DNA of 64,000 nucleotides, from contig JACKCM010000003.1 in the NCBI GenBank assembly GCA_020634035.1, positions 682,001 to 746,000 of the forward strand. Direction: 5' to 3'. How positions within the stretch are numbered: the first letter of the stretch is position 1; every line of letters starts with the position of its first letter. A program made the translations under genes and the position numbers. Positions 9,254 through 17,873 of the stretch are shown here, piece by piece. Under the pieces are notes generated by a model. The model saw nothing but the letters and a program-made list of their open reading frames with translations. It ran no database searches and was not told the DNA's origin. The stretch comes from Candidatus Obscuribacterales bacterium (GTDB taxonomy: Bacteria > Cyanobacteriota > Vampirovibrionia > Obscuribacterales > Obscuribacteraceae).

Positions 9254-9380
9254 GGACACTCTATGGTCTGTTCTGGTCTTATTCGATCTGGTCCGTTTTA
9301 ACTCTACCGATTATAGAAAACAGGGCTAAGGCTTGCCAGCGGTGAAATCACGTATGAAGACGGCCGCTGCAGGCACTTTT

Positions 9381-11735
9381 TCACTCGGCATCAGAATCAG
9401 AAGCGGATTTAGAATCAGAATCCGTATCCTCAGCCGCATCTGATTTATCGTCAGTTTTACCGCCGGTTTTAACATCGGATCCCTCTGCACCACCATCCAG
9501 ACGGGCGAGAGCCTCTTTGGCCAGCTCAGATCCGCTATCAGAGGCTTTTTTGTACCAGTTCTTAGCTTCACCGAGATCCTTCTCTACCCCTATGCCTTTT
9601 TCATAGAGCAGACCGAGACGATACTGGGCGGCATCGAAGCCTGTGTCGGCAGCCTTTTTCAAATAACCCACCGCCTCTTCTTTGTCATAACCCTTCTCCG
9701 GGCTGGTGAGCATAATCACCGCCGCGTTCTCATAAGCCAGGGTATGACCACTCTTAATAGCTCGCTTGAAATATTTGAGCGCTTCTTCTAGATTCTTGTC
9801 GGTGCCCAGACCATCGCGATAGATATAGCCAAGATTGCAGGAAGCGATTGCATCGGCACAATAATCAGCCACCGCTACTTTGACGTTTTTGCCGCCGGAG
9901 ATATGATAAATCGTCGCCGGATTCGGCTCGGCATTGGGCTTGTATTCACTGGCGACTATCTCTTTTAACATAGCTGTGGCGCGGGCTTCGTCCTGGGTAC
10001 AGCCCGAGCCCTTTAGATAACAGATAGCCAGATTGACCTTGGCTATTTCGTCACCGCCGGCAGTGGCTTTAGAAAGATACTCAAAAGCCACTTTCTCATC
10101 TTTATCTACCGAGATACCACCAAGATAGGCTGCTCCCAGTTCTCGCTGGGCTGTGGGATAGCCGGCATCAGCAGCGCGCTTCAGAAAAGCCACCGACTTC
10201 TGTCCGTCCTTTTCAAGAACATCTTTGACGCCGATTTCATAGAGCAAGCTGAGGTTATAGAGCGAGACAGCGTCGCCGTTTTTGGCGGCGACTTTCATAT
10301 AGGCTATCGCCCGCGCCGGGTCTTTGTCGGCGCCAGAGCCATTTAGATAAGCGGTTCCCAAATTCGAAATCGCTTTGACACTGCCGCATTCCGCCGCCTT
10401 TTGAAACCATTTCAGAGCTTCTTTAGGGTCTCTTTCCAGGACGGTTTTGCCCTGGTCGTCGGTGATACCATCGCGATAGACATAGCCCAGATTGAGGGCA
10501 GCCAGACCAGGCGCAGGCAGCTCTCCGGCTTCTTTAATTGCGGCCAGCTCTGCCTCGGTCGGTGCCTTGTCGGCGATCTTCTTCAGCAGGGCAAGTCCTT
10601 TATCAAGATCCCGGTCCATGCCCATGGCAGTCATTTGAGCAATAGCGATAGATACCGTAGCAATATCATCGCCTTTATCCATGCCTTTCTTAAAATACTC
10701 AAGACCTTTTTGGCGGTCCTCTTTTACCCCGGTGCCGTTATAGTAGATTCGACCGGCTTGATAGAGCGCACGAAGATTGCCCTGGTCGGCAGCCAGTTCA
10801 TAGAGATCAAGAGCCCTGGCAGAGTCATGAAAGCTTGCGTCATCATCCATATAAAGCTCGGCTAGATGAAAGGCGGCTTCTCCATCGCCTGCGGTTATCG
10901 CGTCTTTCTGCGGCTCTCTGACAGCCTTCTCGTAGCGAGCCAGAGCTTCTTTCAGCTTATCCGGCGGGGCATCGGCCGACGTCATAAACTTGCTTACCAT
11001 AGTCGCACAAGCCGAGTCACCTGCGATGGCGCCATTGAGGGCATACTCGAAGGCTTTGTCGCTGTCTTGCTTAACCGCTCCCATACCGTTTGCGTAGATG
11101 ACGGCGAGCATATGATCGGCTGGATAAAGCCCTTTGGCAGAAGCCTTTTGAAAAAGCTCCACAGCCTTTTCTGGATTCAAAGGATAACTCTGTTTATCCG
11201 GCGGCGCCCCTATCGGAATGCCGGTGACATTAATCAGCCCCAGAGCCAGCAAACCCATACCTGTATCCTGGGCAGCCGACTTCTCTGCCCATTTGAGAGC
11301 CTTGTCCGGATCTTTGACCGACGCCTCTCGCCAGTAATAGGCGCTCAGCATCGCCTGGGCAAAACCATTGCCTGCTTCAGCAGCCATGGTCATCCACTTG
11401 ACCGCCTCTTCGACATTGGCGGTGAATCCGAAGTCGCCTTTCTTATAGATTCGTGCCAGCACCAGCTGCGCTTCTACGTTGCCTGAGGTGGCTAGCTTCT
11501 TGAGAGACTCCAGCCCTTCTTGAGATTTTGCGTTTTCAGAACCTTTAGCCTCAGCCGATGATAGACGCTTGACCGCCCCGTCGACTTTCTCGCCCATGGG
11601 CATATAACCGGCCTCTTTCATGAAGTCCTTGAAAGAGACTTCTCGGGCTTCAGCCTCTTGAGGAGCCAGCACCGAGATACTGCCTGCACTCAAAAGAAGA
11701 GAGAGAAGGGCTGAGGTAAGCTTTCTTGAATTCAT
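9381..11735 (-). CDS. Secreted Sel1-repeat protein
   Basis: About 784 residues. A signal peptide (MNSRKLTSALLSLLLSAGS..., ending at AEA) is followed by well over a dozen Sel1-like repeats of the form A...LG..Y..G.GV.KD...A..W..KAA..G. The C-terminal 35 residues are a very acidic Asp/Ser/Glu tail. Sel1 repeats are helical-pair scaffolds for protein-protein contacts; no enzymatic domain is visible. The start at 11735 is supported by GGAG seven bases upstream and gives a clean signal peptide; longer in-frame starts at 11741 and 11771 lack this. It is on the same strand as the rhomboid gene, with about 120 bases between them. Confidence 0.9.
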   Translation of the reverse strand: MNSRKLTSALLSLLLSAGSISVLAPQEAEAREVSFKDFMKEAGYMPMGEKVDGAVKRLSSAEAKGSENAKSQEGLESLKKLATSGNVEAQLVLARIYKKGDFGFTANVEEAVKWMTMAAEAGNGFAQAMLSAYYWREASVKDPDKALKWAEKSAAQDTGMGLLALGLINVTGIPIGAPPDKQSYPLNPEKAVELFQKASAKGLYPADHMLAVIYANGMGAVKQDSDKAFEYALNGAIAGDSACATMVSKFMTSADAPPDKLKEALARYEKAVREPQKDAITAGDGEAAFHLAELYMDDDASFHDSARALDLYELAADQGNLRALYQAGRIYYNGTGVKEDRQKGLEYFKKGMDKGDDIATVSIAIAQMTAMGMDRDLDKGLALLKKIADKAPTEAELAAIKEAGELPAPGLAALNLGYVYRDGITDDQGKTVLERDPKEALKWFQKAAECGSVKAISNLGTAYLNGSGADKDPARAIAYMKVAAKNGDAVSLYNLSLLYEIGVKDVLEKDGQKSVAFLKRAADAGYPTAQRELGAAYLGGISVDKDEKVAFEYLSKATAGGDEIAKVNLAICYLKGSGCTQDEARATAMLKEIVASEYKPNAEPNPATIYHISGGKNVKVAVADYCADAIASCNLGYIYRDGLGTDKNLEEALKYFKRAIKSGHTLAYENAAVIMLTSPEKGYDKEEAVGYLKKAADTGFDAAQYRLGLLYEKGIGVEKDLGEAKNWYKKASDSGSELAKEALARLDGGAEGSDVKTGGKTDDKSDAAEDTDSDSKSASDSDAE

Positions 11736-11820
11736 TTCCATACTCCGCAACAAAGACCACTGGGATGCCAAGCCCCGGCTACCGGGCTCAAAGCCAGATT
11801 AAATATAGCAGGGTGGAGCC

Positions 11821-12069
11821 TTAACCGGAACGCAAGAGCGCAAACAACAGACCCGCCAGAAACAAAAGCAGGGTCACCGCCAGGTTTATCTTCCAGAGCT
11901 CTATTCCCATCCAGCGCGGCAACTCCAGACGACGCTTGAAAGTCATGAGGGTCGCGGGCAAAAACATGAGAAGGACCACATAGAGTGGATTGAGGATAGA
12001 GATGGAGCCTCGCATGACTTCATTGCCGTAGTTGAAAGAGATAAAGAGGTCGTACCAGTTATTGTTCAT
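11821..12069 (-). CDS. Small two-helix membrane protein, unknown
   Basis: 82 residues with two hydrophobic helices (about 26-44, LNPLYVVLLMFLPATLM, and 60-79, INLAVTLLLFLAGLLFALL) joined by a basic loop (FKRRLELPRW). I do not recognise the family. It lies 27 bases downstream of the membrane EEP-family gene on the same strand and could be translated from the same message. Its short length and membrane topology suggest an accessory subunit, but nothing shows a function. Confidence 0.65.
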   Translation of the reverse strand: MNNNWYDLFISFNYGNEVMRGSISILNPLYVVLLMFLPATLMTFKRRLELPRWMGIELWKINLAVTLLLFLAGLLFALLRSG

Positions 12070-12096
12070 ATAAAACCCGAAGCACCGAATCAGATA

Positions 12097-13143
12097 TCAC
12101 TGCTTTTCATGACTTTGTTCAAGATCCTTTTCAAAATCTTTCTCAAGATCTCTCTGTAGTTGCAATTCGACTATAAGAGGCAGATGATCCGAGCCGACAT
12201 CGGAGCCCACTGACCTTTTTATACACTTAAAAGCGTCGGAATAAAGACAGTGTTCGAGCCCTATTCCAAAGGGATATAAATAAGCCGGCCAGGTGGGCTG
12301 AAGTCCCGCTCCACGGGTGGAGTCATGAAGATGACCAGTTTTGATCAGATCCTGAAAAAATGGCGACCAGGAGGTGGTATTGAGATCGCCCATGATTATG
12401 AGGTTCTTGGAATACTTGTTGCCGAACAGCCTCAACTCGTCGTATTGCAGATTGCGTTCACGAAAGTATTGTGCCGACAGAGGCGGCAGAACATGGGTGG
12501 CAAGCAGACCGCAAACGGCTCCGGACTCGCCTAATTTGAACTTCGCCGCCACGGTCGGAGTCTGGACATAGCCCAGGGGCAAGATTCTAGATTCGAGTAC
12601 CGGGATTTTGCTAAAAAGGGCGATGCCGAAATTGTCTTCCCTGGCTGATGCCTGGACGACCGCATACTCCGGCGCCAGACCGGCAGTGAGCTTTTCTAAC
12701 CAGACCGGGGTCACTTCTTCTAGTAGAGCCAAATCGGCGCCGGATTTTTTGACCGCGCTTACAACATCGTCATACTGCTTATTCTGAGAAAGCACGTTTA
12801 TTTGCAACAGCTTGACTGTGGCATTAGTCCCGGAAGAGGCAGAACTGCTTGTCTTATCCGGAATATAAAGTGAACCTACCTGGAAAAAGCAGATAAGAAT
12901 AAATGGCAACACTGACAGCGCTTGCTTGCGGTGCCCGGAAAGAGCAAGACCTATGGCAAAAGGGATTTGCAAGAGTAAAAAATGAAAGTAGAAATTGGTG
13001 AAAAGATCCGGGACCCAGATTCGCAGACTGAAGATTGCCACCAGGGTAAAAACCATGGTCGTGCCGACAAAGGGCCAGCAGACTGGAATCAGCGCATTTA
13101 TTGCCTTTGTTACTCTGGCTTTCCTGTTGGCATCACCTGACAA
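12097..13143 (-). CDS. Membrane-anchored endonuclease/exonuclease/phosphatase family protein (paralogue 1)
   Basis: Three N-terminal membrane helices (roughly the first 95 residues) are followed by an EEP-fold domain: KLLQINVLSQN at the first strand, ALLEEV metal-site strand, DNFGIALFSK, IIMGDLNTTSWSP, and the terminal GSDHLPLIVEL motif. EEP enzymes use Mg2+ to cleave phosphodiesters of nucleic acids, lipids or nucleotides. In this membrane-linked subfamily the substrate is unknown. A TTG at 13143 with AGGAG seven bases upstream is taken as the start; a GTG at 13164 is the longer alternative. It is divergent from a paralogue at 13384, and a third copy lies at 40062. Confidence 0.85.
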   Translation of the reverse strand: MSGDANRKARVTKAINALIPVCWPFVGTTMVFTLVAIFSLRIWVPDLFTNFYFHFLLLQIPFAIGLALSGHRKQALSVLPFILICFFQVGSLYIPDKTSSSASSGTNATVKLLQINVLSQNKQYDDVVSAVKKSGADLALLEEVTPVWLEKLTAGLAPEYAVVQASAREDNFGIALFSKIPVLESRILPLGYVQTPTVAAKFKLGESGAVCGLLATHVLPPLSAQYFRERNLQYDELRLFGNKYSKNLIIMGDLNTTSWSPFFQDLIKTGHLHDSTRGAGLQPTWPAYLYPFGIGLEHCLYSDAFKCIKRSVGSDVGSDHLPLIVELQLQRDLEKDFEKDLEQSHEKQ

Positions 13144-13383
13144 AGACGCGCTCCTTTCTGCCACCGGACACAGTTTGCCTAGAGTTTACCAGTTTCGAAC
13201 AGAGATAAAACAGTGCACGCACCTAAAATGTAGAAGGGCTCTGTCTAGCAGAGAGGCGAAGAGAAAAGATAAACACGGGAGAAGAGTATAAAAATTAGAG
13301 CTATAGAGACAATCGCTAAATTCTGTGCCCGGGCGAATCTGACTGTTCTGGGCTGCATCACCTGTGGTCTCGGGCTTATCTCG

Positions 13384-14310
13384 ATGGTTGGCTTTTTCGG
13401 CAAGATTAGCTGGCTATTTGAACTGGCAAGTCACTTCAGGCTGGTTTACTGCTATCTATTTCTGGCTCTGGCGATTTTGTTTTTGCTTATCAAAAGACCC
13501 GGATTTTTTCTTGGTGCAGCCGCGTTTTTTCTATTGAATTTCAGTCAGATTCTTCCATTCTACTTTCCTGCCTCTCCTAACTCTTCTGCTGCGGCGGAAG
13601 ATTCTCCGCCTGCCAAAACCGGACCCAAGAAAGAGAAGAATAAGACGAAGAAAAACAGAATCAGAATTCTTCAGATAAATGTTCAAGGGGGAATGAATTC
13701 TGATTTCGACAGAACCATTGACCTAATAGATCAAACTGCACCAGATATAGTAGGACTTTCCGAAATAACCGAAACATGGAAACAGGTTTTAGACAGGCGC
13801 TTAAAAGGATATCGCTACAGGATAATACAACCACGACTGGGAGGCATCGCCCTATATAGCAAGATACCGCTGATAGAACCACAGCTCAAGTATATCGGAA
13901 AGATCAAACGACCAAGAATAGTGACCCAGATAAAGATTGCCGGCAAGCCTGCCATGGTCGTTTTTGCCCATCCGGTCATTCCTATTTTGCACGGCAATCT
14001 AAGAGACCAAGAGCTTGCGGCTATAGCAAAAGAGATTCGCGATTTCGGCGATGGAGCTGCGATTTTAATCGGTGACCTCAACTGTACGCCCTGGTCAAGT
14101 CGATTCGAAGAGCTTCTGGCGGAAGCCAATCTGCAAGATAGCGAGCGAGGCTTCGGGATTGTGCCCACCTGGTCGGCACGCTGGTCGATTCATCTTTTCC
14201 CTATCGATCACTGCCTGGTGACGAAAGAATTTAGAGTGGTCAACCGGAAAGTGCTTAGTTCAGTCAACTCGGACCACTATCCAGTATTAGTAGATCTAGA
14301 GGTGAGATAA
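13384..14310 (+). CDS. Membrane-anchored endonuclease/exonuclease/phosphatase family protein (paralogue 2)
   Basis: The EEP domain is intact: RILQINVQGG, GLSEITETW, GGIALYSKIPL, ILIGDLNCTPWSS, and NSDHYPVLVDL at the end. Hydrophobic helices precede it. The first ATG in frame is 13384, but the frame is open back to 13273. The untranslated-looking part encodes a basic segment and a membrane helix (NLTVLGCITCGLGLI) that aligns with the first helix of the paralogue at 40062. No ATG, GTG or TTG exists in that stretch. A GGAG six bases before an ATA at 13288 (or an ATT at 13294) hints at a rare start codon. The true gene therefore probably begins near 13288. It is followed seven bases later by the DUF4184 gene. 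Confidence 0.85.
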   Translation: MVGFFGKISWLFELASHFRLVYCYLFLALAILFLLIKRPGFFLGAAAFFLLNFSQILPFYFPASPNSSAAAEDSPPAKTGPKKEKNKTKKNRIRILQINVQGGMNSDFDRTIDLIDQTAPDIVGLSEITETWKQVLDRRLKGYRYRIIQPRLGGIALYSKIPLIEPQLKYIGKIKRPRIVTQIKIAGKPAMVVFAHPVIPILHGNLRDQELAAIAKEIRDFGDGAAILIGDLNCTPWSSRFEELLAEANLQDSERGFGIVPTWSARWSIHLFPIDHCLVTKEFRVVNRKVLSSVNSDHYPVLVDLEVR

Positions 14311-14317
14311 ATCAGCC

Positions 14318-15151
14318 ATGCCGTTTACCCTCTCCCATGCCGCTGCCGCGCTTCCTTTTAAAAGATACTGCCCGCAACGCCTGGACATGCTGGCTCTTAT
14401 GGTCGGCACCATAACTCCTGATCTCGCCTATTACTGGCGAGATTTCAATCTAGCCGCCAAAGCGCATACCTTTGGAGGCAGCCTGGTGATCTGCCTTCCC
14501 CTGGGGCTGGCTGCCTTTTATCTGATCCGTGCTTTTTCAAAAGATATTGGGCGCGTTCTCACCAGCCCCTTCGATAAACTCTTCGAAAGCCTGAAAGAGG
14601 CGCCTACAAAGCCGATAACAATCATCGCATCGGTTCTGGTAGGAGCCTGGACCCATGTGATCTGGGACTCATTCACCCATCGCAACGGGTCGGTGGTTAC
14701 AAGAGTTCCCTGGATGAGCGAGGATATTTTAGGCCTATTAAAATTTGGATTTGGCAATGGCATAGAAATCCCCGTCTATTCACTGTTACAGCACCTCAGT
14801 TCGGTATTCGGGCTGACGGTGCTGGCGGTGGCAGCCTACCGCTATTACCGACAGAAACGGTCTTCAAACCAAGTTCACGGCCAAGACCATGGTCAAGATC
14901 ACCGCCGGATTGCCGGAATCTGGGGCACCTGCATTTGCTTAGCCGCTATCTTTTCTGCCGGAAGGCTTCTGCAAAATCTGCCTGCTTCCGCTTCTGGCAT
15001 GCACGAAGCCCTTAGAAAGCTGGTCTTTCACGGCATTCTGGACCTGGTGGGAGGCACAGTTTTGCTGCTTGCGATGGCGGTGGTGATACTATCTCTTTAC
15101 GAGAGGTTTTGCGGATCGGAAAAGGTCGTATATAATGAGAACCACCGGTGA
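14318..15151 (+). CDS. DUF4184 multi-pass membrane protein
   Basis: 277 residues starting MPFTLSHAAAALPF, the DUF4184 family opening, followed by TPDLAYY and HTFGGSL. This His/Asp-bearing layout resembles the wider family of membrane-bound metal-dependent hydrolase-like proteins (YdjM-type). HVIWDSFTH supplies another conserved His/Asp pair. Six or so hydrophobic helices are visible. No biochemical role is established for DUF4184. It begins seven bases after the EEP-family gene, so the two are probably one transcription unit. A His/Gln/Asp-rich stretch (about residues 188-202) is a cytosolic or periplasmic loop. Confidence 0.85.
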   Translation: MPFTLSHAAAALPFKRYCPQRLDMLALMVGTITPDLAYYWRDFNLAAKAHTFGGSLVICLPLGLAAFYLIRAFSKDIGRVLTSPFDKLFESLKEAPTKPITIIASVLVGAWTHVIWDSFTHRNGSVVTRVPWMSEDILGLLKFGFGNGIEIPVYSLLQHLSSVFGLTVLAVAAYRYYRQKRSSNQVHGQDHGQDHRRIAGIWGTCICLAAIFSAGRLLQNLPASASGMHEALRKLVFHGILDLVGGTVLLLAMAVVILSLYERFCGSEKVVYNENHR

Positions 15152-15217
15152 GCCCTGAAGAATGGGCTGCAGACGCCGGGCAATACCCTGAACGCAAGCT
15201 TAAGGCTTGTCTATATA

Positions 15218-15793
15218 ATGTCAAAACACGCAAGGGAGAAAGTCGCTGAGAAAGCAGCTCGCATGATAGTCGATGGCGTCGAAACAGAGTATCTGTATGC
15301 CAAAGACAGAGCAATCATGATGCTCGGACTGGACAGCATGAACCATCGTCCGACCAATAGACGAATCAAAGAATATATTTCTATGTTGACGAAGTGCGAG
15401 CTCGGAGAAGACGAAGTCGCCCGCCGACTGCAAGAGATGCGGCGTATTGCCCTGGATTTGATGCAGATTCTCGACGAGTACGACCCATTTTTAATCGGCA
15501 GCGTGCTCTCTGGCAAGATCCGCAAAACCTCAGATATAGACCTGCATGCTTACTCCGACAACTCGATGGCTGTCCAGTCCACTCTAGAAGTTCATGGCTA
15601 TGATTCGGTGGAGGAAGAGGTCGTGAACAATCAGAAAGGTCGCTTTATTCACCTCAAATGGAAAGAGATGGATTATCCGGTGGAAATAACCGTTTATCCC
15701 TGGAGCTGGAGAGAGAAGACTTTGATTTCGTCGGTGACCGGCAAGGCTATGAAGCGTTGCGATGAGCGCGGATTGCTCAAACTGATGCAGTGA
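15218..15793 (+). CDS. Nucleotidyltransferase-fold protein
   Basis: 191 residues. After a helical N-terminal half (1-88) comes the polymerase-beta-type motif: G94-S95 followed by the metal-binding pair D106-x-D108 (GKIRKTSDIDLHAYSD). A third acidic strand is likely around PVEITVYP. The fold transfers nucleotidyl groups to proteins, tRNA or small molecules. A family as short as this, with no partner HEPN gene adjacent, cannot be assigned a substrate. It lies 66 bases after the DUF4184 gene and 14 bases before a small zinc-ribbon gene. Confidence 0.8.
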   Translation: MSKHAREKVAEKAARMIVDGVETEYLYAKDRAIMMLGLDSMNHRPTNRRIKEYISMLTKCELGEDEVARRLQEMRRIALDLMQILDEYDPFLIGSVLSGKIRKTSDIDLHAYSDNSMAVQSTLEVHGYDSVEEEVVNNQKGRFIHLKWKEMDYPVEITVYPWSWREKTLISSVTGKAMKRCDERGLLKLMQ

Positions 15794-15807
15794 ATCTATA
15801 AAAAGAC

Positions 15808-15993
15808 ATGCTAGAAGAGTATCAGTTCACCTGTCCATATTGCTGGGAGTCGATAACGATGCTTTTAGACTGCTCGGTATCAGAACAGAGCTATGTAGAG
15901 GACTGTGAAATCTGCTGCAATCCGATAAGAATAAGCTATCGAGCCGATTCTGGAGCAGTCGAACAGTTCGAAGCCAGCGAACTGGGCCAGTGA
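15808..15993 (+). CDS. CPXCG-motif cysteine-rich small protein
   Basis: 61 residues. FTCPYCWESITMLLDCS near the N-terminus and VEDCEICCNPI further on give the CPxC...DCxxCC pattern of the CPXCG cysteine-rich family (Pfam Cys_rich_CPXG type). C9, C12, C33 and C36 are the likely zinc ligands. The family is widespread and has no established function. Its start lies 14 bases after the nucleotidyltransferase stop, so the two are probably co-translated. The C-terminal portion is acidic and unstructured-looking. Confidence 0.85.
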   Translation: MLEEYQFTCPYCWESITMLLDCSVSEQSYVEDCEICCNPIRISYRADSGAVEQFEASELGQ

Positions 15994-16024
15994 GCAAAAG
16001 CTTGAGTTTGAGTTAGTCTCAGCC

Positions 16025-17038
16025 TTACAGCTTCAGCTTGTTTTTGAGCCAACCTCTCAGACGAGGAAAGCTCTGGGCAACCAGGGCAGTATCTTTGCCC
16101 TGGGCTCCCATAAGCCCGGCGAATGTCTCAGCGACAGCTTCTACGGACCCCTTGGGTCCGATAGTAGTGTAATAGGCGAGCCTGGTTCTCATGCCACTGC
16201 TCATACTGTTTACGTCCTCTTCGTGGATCTTCAACACTTCGGGAGTGGCCGAAAATTTCCCCATACTCCAGTCGGTGGCATGACCAAGTTCGTGATAGAG
16301 CACGTTTCTGATACCGTCATCGGCGAAGGGTTCACCCAGCTTTTTAGTACCGGCAATGAGAGGACGGTCGTAAATATAGACGTTCTGCTCATAACAGCGC
16401 GCCGCATCCTGAGCCATGTGCAGACCCTGGGCATCCATGTTCTTCATGGTGTCGGGCCACTTGTCGGTCATATTAGGAGAGAGATTGACTGTGGCGCCAC
16501 CGCGATTCAGAGCTTCATAGATATTAGGAGGCAGACGATCGACTACTTCCGTTGCAAGATTGATGGTGCTCTGTCTGACCGGAGGATGATCAAAGAGCGG
16601 TTTGACTACATAGATGCGATGCTTGAACTCTTCGGCAGCAGACGAAGAGGGAGTGTTCACGACTGTCAGTGAACCGCCTGTGGTATCAGGGACATGTGCT
16701 TCTTTACTCAAACGAGTATTAATGAAAGTGACCATCTGTCCTGCAATCTTCGCTGTCTTGAGATCAGGCTTTGCATTGAGCGTATTCATGTACTCTTGCC
16801 GGGCTTTTTCTAAGTGGTGCATGCGCAGATAGGTATTAGCCAGTTCATAATGAGCGGGCCAGTAGGATGGATTCTCTTTAATGAGATACATAAAGTACTC
16901 TTCAGCCCGGGGATAGTCACCGGCATTGTAATAGCCGATCCCTTTCGATAGAAGATCAGAGGCAACTATCGGCAAAACCGAAAAACCGATTGTCAACAAC
17001 ACCAGCACGGATATGCGGCTTACTTTGGGTCTCACCAC
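16025..17038 (-). CDS. Secreted TPR protein with zincin (anthrax lethal factor-like) peptidase domain
   Basis: 337 residues. A signal peptide (1-27) is followed by two TPRs (about 28-100: YYNAGDYPRAEEYFMYLIKENP, ANTYLRMHHLEKARQEY). A C-terminal domain has the zinc motif H249-E250-L251-G252-H253 and a downstream glutamate E304 in AVAETFAGLMG. The spacing of about 50 residues and the AETFA motif fit the ATLF-like M34 gluzincin group. It is probably an active extracytoplasmic metallopeptidase. The target is unknown. It is the second secreted repeat-plus-protease protein in this window, after the caspase at 4954. Confidence 0.85.
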   Translation of the reverse strand: MVRPKVSRISVLVLLTIGFSVLPIVASDLLSKGIGYYNAGDYPRAEEYFMYLIKENPSYWPAHYELANTYLRMHHLEKARQEYMNTLNAKPDLKTAKIAGQMVTFINTRLSKEAHVPDTTGGSLTVVNTPSSSAAEEFKHRIYVVKPLFDHPPVRQSTINLATEVVDRLPPNIYEALNRGGATVNLSPNMTDKWPDTMKNMDAQGLHMAQDAARCYEQNVYIYDRPLIAGTKKLGEPFADDGIRNVLYHELGHATDWSMGKFSATPEVLKIHEEDVNSMSSGMRTRLAYYTTIGPKGSVEAVAETFAGLMGAQGKDTALVAQSFPRLRGWLKNKLKL

Positions 17039-17103
17039 TGTCTCTTTCCTTTTCTAAAATGGCAACAGGAACATAATACTATGCGTAAAAGTGAAAATCC
17101 AAA

Positions 17104-17418
17104 CTATGGGTGAGGCACTATCGCAAGTATCGTGATAGTGCCTGTAGTATCAGTGTCTTTCTTTGGTGGGAAGTAACACCAGAAGACCCGGTAGGCGGTC
17201 GGGGTCTTGTTTTCTGCATATGCTTCGAAGACATCACAGCCATCAGGACCAGTTAGCGAGTCATATTTATGTGTGTTGAGACTGGGGTGTCGAGGGTCCT
17301 CAGCAAGAAACTTAAGAGCCTTATTGACGGATTTGTATCGTCTTTTGAGGCTCTTATTCTTGCTTAGAGCAGAGTATTGGGAATGTGCTTCGGGGGTGAA
17401 TTTAAGCGCGAAGGGCAC
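17104..17418 (-). CDS. RelE/ParE-like toxin of a type II toxin-antitoxin pair
   Basis: 104 residues, basic, with the RelE/ParE-fold pattern: FTPEAHSQYSAL first helix, a Lys/Arg-rich second helix, DPRHPSLNTHKY, and the late strands AYRVFWCYF and TITILAIVPHP. RelE-fold toxins cut ribosome-bound mRNA or poison gyrase; which applies cannot be read here. The gene starts three bases after the stop of the upstream antitoxin gene, the normal order for such pairs. Two inverted repeats upstream of the antitoxin suggest autoregulation. Catalytic residues are not well conserved in this subfamily, so activity is uncertain. Confidence 0.8.
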   Translation of the reverse strand: MPFALKFTPEAHSQYSALSKNKSLKRRYKSVNKALKFLAEDPRHPSLNTHKYDSLTGPDGCDVFEAYAENKTPTAYRVFWCYFPPKKDTDTTGTITILAIVPHP

Positions 17419-17421
17419 TTA

Positions 17422-17685
17422 TTAGTCCTCGCCCAGGTCGATGGACAAGAGTTCACCTGCCTCTGCCTGGGAGATGCCGCGCATCACTGATGCGAGCCTT
17501 TCTGGGTTCTCGAATAGCCAGGCCTCGTAGGCAGGAACCGACTGGACAGGATCGAGGAGAATTTGACCAAACTCATTCATGGCCACTCTGTAACGCACGT
17601 TATCTCTGGTCTTTATGTCCGTGCCGAGGCTGACACGGTTCTTCTTGTCGGGGCTGGTCTCTTTACCTGTATATTTCCAGCTCAT
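17422..17685 (-). CDS. AbrB-like antitoxin
   Basis: 87 residues. The N-terminal half (KNRVSLGTDI...YRVAMNEFGQILLDPV) fits a short AbrB/MazE-like DNA-binding beta fold. The C-terminal half (AYEAWLFENPERLASVMRGISQAEAGE) has the helical toxin-binding pattern seen in many RelE-partner antitoxins. It should neutralise the toxin encoded immediately downstream and repress the shared promoter. The start has GAGG seven bases upstream. The twin inverted repeat at 17723-17757 lies 38-72 bases upstream of the start codon, a plausible operator position. Confidence 0.78.
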   Translation of the reverse strand: MSWKYTGKETSPDKKNRVSLGTDIKTRDNVRYRVAMNEFGQILLDPVQSVPAYEAWLFENPERLASVMRGISQAEAGELLSIDLGED

Positions 17686-17722
17686 GGCTAAACCTCGGGT
17701 AGGTAATACTAAACATACCAGA

Positions 17723-17757
17723 TGTGGGACATTCCCACAAGTGGGCGCTACCCACTT
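17723..17757. promoter_or_regulatory. Twin inverted repeat, probable toxin-antitoxin operator
   Basis: Two perfect inverted repeats abut, sharing one base. TGTGGGA-CAT-TCCCACA lies at 17723-17739 and AAGTGGG-CGCTA-CCCACTT at 17739-17757. Both have the half-site GTGGG/CCCAC, so they look like two copies of one operator. They lie just upstream of the antitoxin gene. Antitoxin-toxin complexes commonly bind paired palindromes of this kind; binding here is inferred from position and symmetry only. Confidence 0.6.
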
Positions 17758-17873
17758 CTATGCCACTAGCGAGAAGGTTGAGAGAAAAGGTGCTAAATAG
17801 TAGTACTAGACGCGGGACTAATCCTCAAATGTCCGCCGGATTTCCGCGCTTTTTCACCGCCGTTAACACTCTA

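Noticed and set aside
10401..11486. Plus-strand frames of 154 and 206 codons
   Set aside because: Antisense to the Sel1-repeat gene; the regular repeat on the minus strand explains the open frames.
16223..16672. 149-codon plus-strand frame
   Set aside because: Antisense to the zincin gene; the minus strand has signal peptide, TPRs and HELGH.
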